DNA of 64,000 nt, taken from contig LR746265.1 in NCBI GenBank assembly GCA_902729315.2, forward strand, positions 2,398,892 to 2,462,891, read 5' to 3'. This stretch comes from Spirodela intermedia (taxonomy: Eukaryota > Streptophyta > Magnoliopsida > Alismatales > Araceae). Below, one piece after another: positions 49,529-59,602 of this stretch (within the stretch, counting starts at the first letter, position 1; each line of letters starts with the position of its first letter). The notes under the pieces were generated by a model. The model did not search any database and was not told the DNA's origin. It saw only the letters and a program-made list of their open reading frames with translations. The position numbers and the translations under genes are program-made.

Positions 49529-52500
49529 TCAGCACTCCTCGATGTCCTCCTCCGAACCTCCAACAAGTGACTCGAGTCTCTGTTCGAGAAGAAAGGAAAT
49601 AGATAGTGAGCTTTTCAACAAGTAGTAAGTAGTCGGTGACATTCTCAGCACCTTCACGGATTGCTTGACTTCTTCGAGCTTGCGCAGGAAATCCCCGGGA
49701 GCCACTGCTCCAGGCTCAAAACGTGGTGATGCCGCCATCTGGGTCGGTCCAGAAGATATTGAAGAAGAAGACGAAGAAGAAGAAGAGTTCACATGATGAG
49801 AAGGAAAGACACTACGTATTGTGCTGCTACCTTTCCACTGGGAGATCGGAACCTAGAGATCGGCGAAACACCCATAAGATACCCCGTGTGAGTCAGTGGG
49901 GATTCTCCATCCCCGGGAAATCTGCCGGCATTCCAGCACTTTACTTGAATACTCTTGGCGGCCTCGGAAATGATGACCTGCAGGTTAGAAGAACATCTCT
50001 CACAAGTGACCCAACGCAGGGAAATGATGATCAGAATATCTACCCCTTCTTGGGGTTGGTGCACCCACGAATGACAAAATTTGCCAGAAATTGAGTCATC
50101 AATAGGATGCACTTTCATGATAGCAAGTGTCAGTCACAACATGATGGCGGTCTAAGTGTTAGAGTGAGAAAAAAACACCTAGCTTCCTTGTCCGACTGGC
50201 GATTGAGAAATTACGAGAGAAGAAGTGGGCTGACAGGTGATGAAGATTGGCGTGGTCAACGTAATGATATGCTAAAGATTAAGCAAAGAATCTCACAGTG
50301 GAACATCACGCGAGCAAGCCACAAACTACGGCTGTGAAAAAAAATGGGCTGCACTGAAACATGCCCAACTAGAAGCATCAATGTACTCTCAGAGACATAC
50401 GTTGGGGAGTTCAATTCTTCTCCCGTTCAGCTAAAAATGGGGTGGAACTGGGCGAAGATATCGGACAATGGCAATTTAAAAAATCTGAGATGGGAAGCCT
50501 AACGATTCAAGGTCTCTTTAATGTTGTTTCCCGTCTTCATCTGTGATGCTTCCTCCTCAAATCCTTTGAGAGCTTTCTAATCAAAAGAATAGAGCCCAAG
50601 TTGACCCAGGCTTTTCAAGTGCATCAGCAAATTTATGAGACGAGCTTGGCATGATCTTATGCAACCCCATCCAAGATGAACCCAGGCTTCGGCCAGCTTA
50701 TAGACAGTTCTAGCCTCAACAAGGCCAAGACATGAAGGGGAAATGAACGGAAGTCTGATGTTAGGGGCAGAAAATTCTCACGTGTGAAGTTTTGCGGTTA
50801 TGTCTAATATGCAAGGCTCGTGAGATGTCAGTGGCATACGATAATGAATAAGATATTGCACTGAAAAGTAATTTCAGATCTTAAAAGGTGCGCAGTTAAT
50901 GAATATCCTTTTTCTCAACCTACTAATGAAGATCCTTCCTCATGTGAGAAAAAATGGGAGCATCATCACAAGTGGTATTTGTGTCATTCACACAGAGTTC
51001 AAATGAATAAAACCACGAGAATTATAGTAAGCACGGTATGAGCAAGTCAGGCCTCAGTGTAGCCAGTAAATCACAATACAACACAACGAAAGCTACAGAT
51101 ATCAGGCATAAACTCTGATACAAGATCATAAATAACCCATTGTGGACGGCAAAGTTACTGCTGTAACATTGACACGTCAGAAGGAGAGAACAGCGGGACC
51201 TCCGTAGAGAAGCAATATTTATGTTCATGTCTGAATAAGTAATCAGCATGCACCAATTATACATGAAAGGTAAGAAGGAAGAAGAGTAAAGATACTGTTC
51301 ACTTCGTGCAACAAATGAAGATGCAACTGACAAGAGGAGCCCCAAATCACCTCACAGAGCTATGGCCTAGGATAAATAAACGGATCCATTTTAAACTAAT
51401 GAAAAAGTTGAAAGAGAGGGCCGTGATTGGTGTCTCAATCCTCTTAGAATGCACTCAGGAGTTTGAGCCAAACTAGCATAGGCTGTTGGCCTTTAAGTGT
51501 TGTGTTACGAACCTCTTGAGATTTGGGCGAATCTATGCCCTAATCTTACCTTAGACGTGGTTCCATTCAGGAAATCAACTCTTCTGTTGTGTAGAAGAAC
51601 CAGACAACAATTGAAAATGAAAATTGGAAAGACAATAGAGGTTCGCAGACAGTAGGGTGAGTTCTTGAGGTCAGATCGATCCTCAGGAACAGGAGAGCCC
51701 GAATAGGACCTGCCCAGGGACAGATCTCCCACTCCACTCTCCGTTTTCTTCCCCTCCTTTCTTATTCCGGCCTCTTCTATGTTTATAGGCCCCAGTGCAT
51801 TATTCTGTTGTGGTCCCCCCTCAACGTGGGGGTCTAGATCGTCTTGTGTAGACGACAGTTGGCTTCGTAACATGTTGCCAGGCAAATAATGGTGAGGCTT
51901 ACAAACCCGAATTGCATTACAGAATCTCAAGTGGATCACAGTGCCGACAAGTGTTACAGTATAATCACAGGATTTGAGTTGCATAACGGAAGAAATCATC
52001 AAAGAGATAACGAGAGCATAGGAAGATAAAAAAAAGACATAAGATTGGGACACCAATCACTGACAAAAGCATCGCTCGCAGATGAGATGTCCCAAACAAG
52101 AATGTGAATAACAGTATTTATTCATAGCGCCTATTCATGAACGAAAACTAACTATCCCTAGAGGAATGCAAATCGAAACAAAAACAAAAACAAAAGAAAA
52201 TTTCGATTTCAGGCATTTCATGGAGAACTGAACTTGACGACAGTAACTTTCTTTATTTAGTTCAAAAGTTCAGTATTAATTCAAGAAATGGGAAGAACGA
52301 GAGGGCCTCATATTCAAAAAACTGTGCTTAAGACTCAAATGAAATACTCTCATATATTTGGGACTTCACTGATTTTTCCAATTTAATTGGAAAAATAGTG
52401 GCCATGTCCTTAATCCTAAATAATACAACGACTCGAGTTATGAATAACACGCCGATAACTATCACAGAGGCAGAGCCTACAACAATTGCTAGTTAAAAAA

Positions 52501-55179
52501 ATCATAAAGAAATTGGTGCGATAATCTGCCTGACAAGAGTATCAGTCGAACCAAAATAGTTATCTCAAAGTCTCTTGTAATAAAGACCTTGTACATCTCC
52601 ATCAAAACTTCACTGGAATATATTGCAGTAACTCTTTGATTCTGAGAACTATAGACAGTTCAATCACAAGTGACAAGATAGCGAGCACTGGTGTAGATGA
52701 TGTCATTTAAAATTTATCTGAATCATACTGCTTTACTTGCCATAAATACGAAGAAGATACCTCCTCCTCCAGAAGAATATGACTGTATAGGATTCTGAAT
52801 TACCTTCCTCAGAAGATCAGGATCAGAAACCCCTTGAACCTGTAATTCATCCATAGCAGCAGCTTTTCCATAAGCTATATTTTCAACCCTAAATGTATGG
52901 ATCCCATAGATAGATTGCAAGCAACCTGCATGCATAGAAAATCCCTTGGTTAGGAGCGAGCAGGTAAGCATAAGAAGCATATTTTGGTTCCCCTTGTCCG
53001 GAAGTCAACATAAGATTATAAGTTATGGATTTGGAAAGGTAGAGACCAATAAACCGTCAAGACTGGGGAAGAACCTCCAAGGTGATGAAATGCAGCGGTT
53101 ATCATCCCCAAGGTAGGGTTCACAGTTACTGGAGTTATAGTGGGGAGGGCGATGGCAGGTTCCCACTTAACTGTGGGCTCCACGTAATAGCTTGTAAATG
53201 AAGAATTTGGTTGTCACTGATGAATCACATTAGTCTCTCGCATGGTGGACCTTCTATTTACGAAAACGTAGTTCTTGTAGTCAATTGAGGAGAAGAGTCT
53301 TCCAAAACGTACAAACTGTGCGAGGGTAACCAGGTATAGGGATAAGAGAAGTCGTTCCTAAAATGAAATTTGAGGTGAGCACTGAAGGTGGTTTCCAGGT
53401 TTGGAAGATAATTTTACTTGATACACTGGGGGCCACGTGGCTAAAAAGTAACAAATTATTCCAAAGAACCAAGAGGATAGTAGTGAGTCCCGCTTCCTGT
53501 TAAATTACACTGGGAAAAAAGTCCGTGCTCTTCTATATTGTGAAAATGAGGAAGCTAGGTTTGTTCCATACCCTGGTGTATGGGCATGTTCTCCTTTGTC
53601 CTAAGTTAGTGAAAAATAATCGAATTTCACTGAATAAAATAGTAAAGAGTCTCTAGTAAAGAAAGAAAAGTAAACATTCTCCTAACAGAGTACATTTTCT
53701 AGAAGAAAAACAGAGAGAGAAAAACGAAAAGACACCCAGGGGTGATATCCAAGATACTATGTAGCAGTTCAAATGAATTATGGCAAGAAATTCCTTAAAA
53801 GACAAATGTTCTCTGCAGGACCATCAACTAACATAGTTCCCCACACGACAAAGTGCGTAAAATAGAATGAGAAAAACGTTTCTGGGCTCAGCGAACCAGA
53901 AAGCATTACTTTTTCCATAAAATACCACAAATTCTCTATAATTATTACCTTCAAATCTCATCATTTATTATTCAGAAATCCATACTGAATCCTACCAATG
54001 CAGCAGATGAAATATGTCAATAAACATCAGAAATTAAATGTACGATGATAATCATGCATCCAGCATATCTATGATTCCCCAGGATCCACAGATGAACGAG
54101 AGAAAATGCATTTCTCTTAGCGTTCGGTTAATATATATTTAGCAAATCACATTTAAGTATGTATTTCAAATTCCAAAATGATACAATCCCTCCAATAGTC
54201 AGGCAATACTTATCCTGAGTTGAGAGGTAAGGGAAGTTGAGTATGAAAAAAACCTTTGTCAGGAAATCCTGAAGGGAATGATTTTTTTTTCCAAAATATT
54301 TTATGTATGAGTAGTCCTTCGTAGGATCAATTGGATCCAGAGGAAAAAAAGTTAAAACGGACTAACACAGACAGAAATTTGGATATTCTTCAATTAATTG
54401 AAGTTGTAAGATCAAAAGGCAATGCTTAGGATTTCTATTCAGTTGAACCTAAGATCACCTGGGTCAGTGAAAGCACACTGAAGAAAAACAAGTTGACCAA
54501 GCGGTCATGACTGATTATTGATATTCTAGCCACTACTACTGGCTAGCAGGAGTATACTGCTATGACAAAAGCATAACGAACCTGTGGAGCAGAACATAAG
54601 ATACTGATACAAAATCAATGAATATAGCACCAGATTTGTCCAGGGAGACGAATCATAAGGCTAATTTAGCGGCAGATTGCATGCATACCTTGTTCAATGA
54701 TAATATCAATAACCATGTGAAGAGGGATGCGCTTCTCAGTTTTTGTAAATCCCAAGAAAGGTAGAAATGAAGGCCTGACAACCTATAACGTTTCAAAGTC
54801 TTTTTTAACGAGAAGATAAATAAAATCAGAATGAAACATAAGGAAAAAAATAGGGATATACCTTGTAAACTATCTCATCTTGTGTAACATATAATTTACG
54901 TGAGGAGATATCTTTATTCAGCACATATCTTCTTATAGGGAGATATAGAAGCATAATAACTCCAACTCCCCAGGCTAAAACCAGAAGCAACGATATAAGG
55001 ACCCAAATTACTGTATCATATTGCAGATGGGGCCTCGCTAGCTCCTCGAATGAGGCCACATGGAGTACCTTACGTGAAAGTTCTCCTTCTTCATCATCAG
55101 TCTCAGATACAGGATCTTTTAAGAGAAGTTGATTAGATTCACTGTATTCCAGTAAACCGACAGTATGACCTGTCAACAT
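49529..55179 (-). CDS. Single-pass membrane protein of unknown function (DUF7642-like, possible bPH-like region)
   Basis: Resembles a conserved plant protein family I recall as uncharacterised (DUF7642); function unknown. Six coding exons: 55179-54862, 54782-54689, 52925-52804, 49977-49831, 49738-49652 and 49579-49529, with consistent phases; 272 residues. An acidic N-terminus (SETDDEEGE) is followed by a strong TM helix (about 56-80) ending LYLPIRRYV. A β-rich region follows: DISSRKLYVTQDEIVYK, VVRPSFLPFLGF, EKRIPLHMVIDIIIEQGCL, YGIHTFRVENIA and VQGVSDPDLLRKV. A Ser/Pro-rich linker leads to a short C-terminal coiled-coil-like stretch (GDFLRKLEEVKQSVKRLESL). The start ATG is the first in the exon; a leader exon ending near 56236 is likely but unproven. 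Intron 3 (49978-52803) holds a solo LTR. It converges with MSBP. Confidence 0.85.
51503..51872 (-). mobile_element. Solo LTR (370 bp) with 5-bp target-site duplication
   Basis: The element starts TGTTACGAAC and ends TTCGTAACA, forming a TG..CA bounded terminal inverted repeat of nine bases (TGTTACGAA/TTCGTAACA). It is flanked on both sides by TGTTG (51498-51502 and 51873-51877), a perfect 5-bp duplication. On the minus strand it has a TATA-like CTATAAACA with downstream T-rich sequence, as expected for an LTR promoter. There is no internal retroelement sequence, so it is a recombined solo LTR inside an intron. It does not interrupt coding. Confidence 0.82.
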
Positions 55180-57773
55180 ATCTGCACAAAGACTGTCCTT
55201 CAGCTCTTGAAAAAATACGAAAAAGAGGAAGAAGAAGCAAACACTCCGTGCGTGGCTTAAACCTCTCAATCGCCTCCTTTTTTATGAGAAACAACACTAA
55301 CCGGTGCCAGATCATCGTTTGTTCGATTTTTGTGTATTAAAAAAATAAATAAATTTGAATGTGGGCAATTGTATTCATTGATGAAAAGTGTAACGTGTAA
55401 TTGCAGCGTAATACAGTGCACCATTGGGGAAAAAATGATGGCACGTGTTAGACAGAACTTTTTTTTTTAAAAGTTGCGGGCATTGAATTTGAAGTCACCA
55501 TTGCGGGCATTGAATTTGGTGACTCAAATTCATAGAAGAGCACTCGAGTAGGGCTGCACACTTAGACTGATTCCGCACGCATCAAACCTAAACCCGACAT
55601 GAGCAGGGGGTCAAGTCAAACCTAAACCCAACCTGACTCCAGCCGTAAAAACGTTTAGCCTAAACTAACCGTTTTAAATACATTCTCAAACTAACCCGAC
55701 ATGAGCCGGAACACCTTCCTGCCAAAGGCATCTATGACTCTGGAAATATACATGATATTTCATTTGTGTATTGTTCCCCATTTGTTATATTTTTTCCATT
55801 TTAAAGGGAAATCAACTGTCATCTCGGAAAAAGAATGAAGAAGTCGTAGAAACCGCAAATGAATTCGTATATCGTAGAACAAACCACATTAGGCCACATT
55901 ATGCCATTCAAATTCATAGACGGATGCCATTCTTCGACGAAGAAGTTTAGAGAAAACAGCACAGGTAAACATCATAGAAGCCGGTTTACCCTCCTGTCGT
56001 GGTTTAGTAAAGGCAGTATTCAAGAACGTTCGACAACAGAGAAGGCACAGTTAGAATACGACTGGAAATCAATCAACGGAATACAGTAAAAATCGTCAAC
56101 ATAAATGATTACTTCTCGAAACAACCACTTCCCTTCGATCCTAACAAGGAACGACTCTTGAATTTCTAAGAATAATAAAGGAAAACAGACAATTCCTCGG
56201 ACGATCCAAGTCTGAGTGACAAAACATCACCAAACCTGAGAATGACCCCCAAACGTCAGGTAGCCGTCGGCATACGCGCGTCCGTTCGTCGGAAAACAGT
56301 GACCGAAGAGGAAAGGAACGAAGAGAATGGGAGAGCTGCAAGGACCAGCTAGCTGTTCGGAAGCCGTCGGCTTGCGTATGGTTCCATTCCTCGTCTACCA
56401 GGACCGCGCGGGGAAAGAGGGTGAGGGAGTGTGGAGGCCCTTTCTAGTTTCCTATAAAGCCCCTAAAATATATCATTAACTACCCAAATACCATCATTCT
56501 CGATCAGAAAGAGAATTCCTGTAGACGGCCCCGATTATATGTAAGGTTATTTTGGTAACTATGTACTTCTAATGTGCTCCATATGTATCACGCCTTTCGC
56601 CAGACAGTTGAAACGACGGCCTCGGACTGGTTGTTGGACTGGTCTAGCGATCAACACGTGTGCTTACGTGGCTAAATTAGAGAGCCATGAAGCAATGGGC
56701 TCCATCTAACTGGGCTCAGACGATATAGCCCAAGTCGGTTAGCCAAGGCCCGAAGCCCATTTATCTAGGCGGTCTAGTCGATTTGGGCCTAGGAGAGGAG
56801 AGTAAGCTGTGCCTTTTCCCATTTAAAGAAATCAATTTATTAATAATTTAAAAGTTCACTATTTTCAGTATATTAGGATAAAATCGTCATAGCATACAAT
56901 AAATAAATACGAAAAATTAAAGACAAAAAACCACGTTCGTGATGTCCGTACAAACTCCCGTCCCCCTGTGAATCGAAGTCGTCCACTTGGCGCAAAGACG
57001 AGAGACGATGCTTTTTGGGCCGCCTGGGTGATGGCCCTACTGGGCCAGGAACGTACTGGCAAAATGGACCGTACGTGACGCCGACATTATGTCCAGAGCG
57101 TTGTGTCTAGACACGTCTGCTTTAACCCTTAGTATCTTAGATATATAATTATCATATATTTTTATTTAAATTATAATGGAGGATAAAACAACACAGGATC
57201 CCTGCTAAAAAAAATTAAAATTAGAAATAACGACAAAAATGTATTTTTAAAAAATATATATATATGAAAAAATCAGCAAAAACTCCGGTCATTAATTGAG
57301 TGAACAAGGTACGGTACATAGTATTTAAAACGGGCTAGTTGGAGAAGACAATAAATAAAAATGGGTTAAATAATATTCGTATTTAATCAGATACCGCCCA
57401 ATTAATTTCATGTATTCCGGGTACAGTCCGGCTACGGGCACGGCTATGATAATTGGCTCTGACCGCTTTGGGCATTTGAATAATGACACGCGTAGATTAG
57501 AACAGATTAAACAACGACTAGGGAGCCAGATGGAGCCACATGGGTTTGACGGTGACGGGAGGATCTCCCTCCCGTCTCTCTTAAACTGGCCCCTCCTCCT
57601 TCCCCCCGCCTGAAGCGGTCAACTCCCGCAGCCTACGAGCTCTCCCCTCCCTTCCTCGAGCTCCCCTCCTCCATATCAGAGATGACGACTTCGTTCCTCA
57701 GAGGCGATCCGTTTCAAGGATTTAGCAGCGAGAGGTAGAGGACCCCCACCTTCTTCTTCACCAGGGTCTCAGC
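55180..57773. other. Upstream regions of the DUF7642-like gene (−) and the CLE gene (+)
   Basis: No coding gene supported. A likely minus-strand leader exon ends at a CTCAG|GTTTGG donor near 56236. 55474-55520 contains a 27-bp-period direct repeat. 56690-56800 and 57000-57060 contain several GGGCT/GGGCC and GCCCA motifs (site II-like). 57100-57330 is very AT-rich. Confidence 0.45.
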
Positions 57774-58055
57774 ATGCAGCGGCAGGGGGTGAGCCGACGG
57801 AGCTCTCCGCGTTCGCGGGCGCCTCTCCTGCTCGTCGTCGTGGTCGTCTTCTTCTTCTTCGTCGCCCGATCGGCGACGCCGTGCCGGTACCGGGAAATGC
57901 CAGGTGAACAGCCGCGGCGGAGGACGAATGTTTGGAACTCCTGGCACGTCGTGGAGACAGCCCCGTCGCCGGATTCCCCCGCCGATGGCGACATGTACGG
58001 CGTCGGAGCTTCCAAGAGGATGGTGCCTCAGGGCCCCAACCCCCTTCACAACTGA
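57774..58055 (+). CDS. CLE: CLE-family secreted signalling peptide precursor
   Basis: CLAVATA3/ESR-related precursor of 93 residues in a single exon, as is usual for CLE genes. Its last 12 residues, RMVPQGPNPLHN (58017-58052), form a complete CLE motif ending one codon before the stop. The conserved Arg1, Pro4, Gly6, Pro7, Pro9, His11 and Asn12 positions are present. The N-terminus has several Arg, then the hydrophobic run APLLLVVVVVFFFFVA, a secretory signal peptide or anchor, with probable cleavage after it. The middle is variable, as expected. Mature CLE peptides are cut out, often hydroxylated at Pro7, and bind LRR receptor kinases outside the cell (family knowledge). The closest class appears to be the PSGPNPLHN-type CLE peptides. 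Which receptor or tissue cannot be told from sequence. Confidence 0.93.
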   Translation: MQRQGVSRRSSPRSRAPLLLVVVVVFFFFVARSATPCRYREMPGEQPRRRTNVWNSWHVVETAPSPDSPADGDMYGVGASKRMVPQGPNPLHN

Positions 58056-59602
58056 GACGGCCACTTTGAAGATCTGTTCTCGCGTACAGTTTTCCTTCTT
58101 TTGAAGAAGTTTGTATACGTTGCGAGATCCAGGAAGATCATTCCGCAGTTTTCTTCTTTCTGATCTCTTTTCATTCTAGGAAAGTCTGAGAATTTTATTG
58201 ATCGTCCGGTGAAGCATCTCTCTCTCTCTCTCGTGAAGGGTGAGGGGAAGGTGGTGAACGAGCGGCATCATCGGTCGCAGTCGTTGGTCGAGTTGGATAA
58301 TGGCTGGCTCGGCTTCTAGTGAGATGGGGGAAGAAGTCAAACACCCTGTAGACGCCGAAAACAGTGGGAATAGCCAGGTGGCTTCCCTCTCCTGCCATGC
58401 CCCTTTCTTTTAAACGACGATGAAGGAGACAACGACGAACCTATTTATAATAATAAGTCATCGATAATTATTACATTTTTTTAATAAATGGTGAAAATAA
58501 AATTCCCTGCGAGTTTTGCCGTGGCGTCGAGGCAAAATTTTAATGTTCTTTTCACGTTCTCTTTTTTATAATTAAAAATAGAAAATAGAAAGTAAACAAA
58601 ATTTACCTTTTTTATATAATTAAAAATAGAAAATAAAAAATAAGGGCTACCTTTTTAATGTTCTGGGCCGTTTGGCACTGGGATCCGGAGAGAGGGCCAA
58701 AGGCTCTTCTTGGACACGTGTTCGCAGATCCGACGCCCACAATGATCGGGAGGGATGGAGGTGGGATGGCAGCCGTCGACGTCGTCGGCCTTGTAGAAGC
58801 TGAGGCCCCGGCGGAGGACGTGGCGGTGCTCGCCCGACCGTTGGGCCTTTTCGGAACCGCCGGCGGGAGTGGCTGTGTTTCGGTGCTAATGGAAACTAGA
58901 CAGGAAGTTCATATCAATTACAGTATATGCCCCTCCTTGGTTAGCTAACCGCCCACGAATCCGACAACCGGAAGCCTCCGTGCTGCCACGTCCCCGGGGA
59001 CGGGGTATGTTAGTAATATGACTGTTATAGTAACGTTATTCTGGGGGATTCAACGGTAGATGGCTCCTTGTGACGTACGACGAGCGAACTGAATCGTCAG
59101 ATGGAAGGAGAGACGCATAACGGAAAATACATTCGGTGTTGATCTAAAGAGGCGACCCCCTACAAGAAATATATTCGTTCGGCTAGCCGTTTGGGATTCA
59201 TCGCAGCTGTGCCGGCTTTGGTGGACTCCTCCCTTTCCCGGGTGCAGATTTTCCCGCTGCGTGGTGTTGAGTCCTGCGGGGAGGAAAAAAGAGGAGAAGA
59301 CCGGGGGATAAAGGAAACCCTAGTCGTCGGCGGTTGATGAGAAGCCTCTCCTGGGAGCGAGGAACACTGGTCTCTTCCTGGAATCGATCTTCGGTACTGT
59401 CTTCTTACCGAACGAACTCCGTTGTCATTCCAGATGTGCATCGGCAAACCCCCAACACCCGGCAGCGTATTTACGATTGGTGAATCTGACGGAGCGCTGG
59501 AATCATTGGATGACCGTTTTGTAGTTTTTTCTTCGATCTGCAGGATCTTAGCGTCGGTAGTGCGGGCAATTCGTCGTTTAATTTTGTCAATCGAGTCGTA
59601 TA
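58056..59602. other. CLE 3' flank and MYB3R promoter/leader
   Basis: 58056-58440 contains the CLE 3' flank with a short CT run. 58568-58648 is an AT-rich tandem repeat with a 48-bp period. An open frame at 58658-58948 has no family resemblance. 59280-59602 resembles a MYB3R leader, including AAACCCTAG near 59315 and an upstream ORF (59434-59628) overlapping the main start. Confidence 0.45.
58568..58648. repeat. 48-bp-period AT-rich tandem repeat
   Basis: ATAATTAAAAATAGAAAATA occurs at 58568 and 58616, each followed by related A-rich sequence and a CTACC/TTACC plus T-run block. Confidence 0.8.

Noticed and set aside
50236-50300. Possible C/D snoRNA (TGATGA box) in a DUF7642-like gene intron
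   Set aside because: No convincing D box and terminal stem at the right distance; one box alone is not evidence.
51505-52056. 183-codon minus-strand open frame
   Set aside because: It runs through the solo LTR and flanking intron, has no family resemblance, and its boundaries depend on the LTR insertion.
58658-58948. 96-codon plus-strand frame upstream of MYB3R
   Set aside because: GC-rich composition artefact; no signal peptide, motif or homology pattern, and no splice link to the MYB3R frame.
59040-59125. AACGG cores upstream of MYB3R as mitosis-specific activator elements
   Set aside because: A five-base core is expected by chance at this frequency, and the full consensus is not met.
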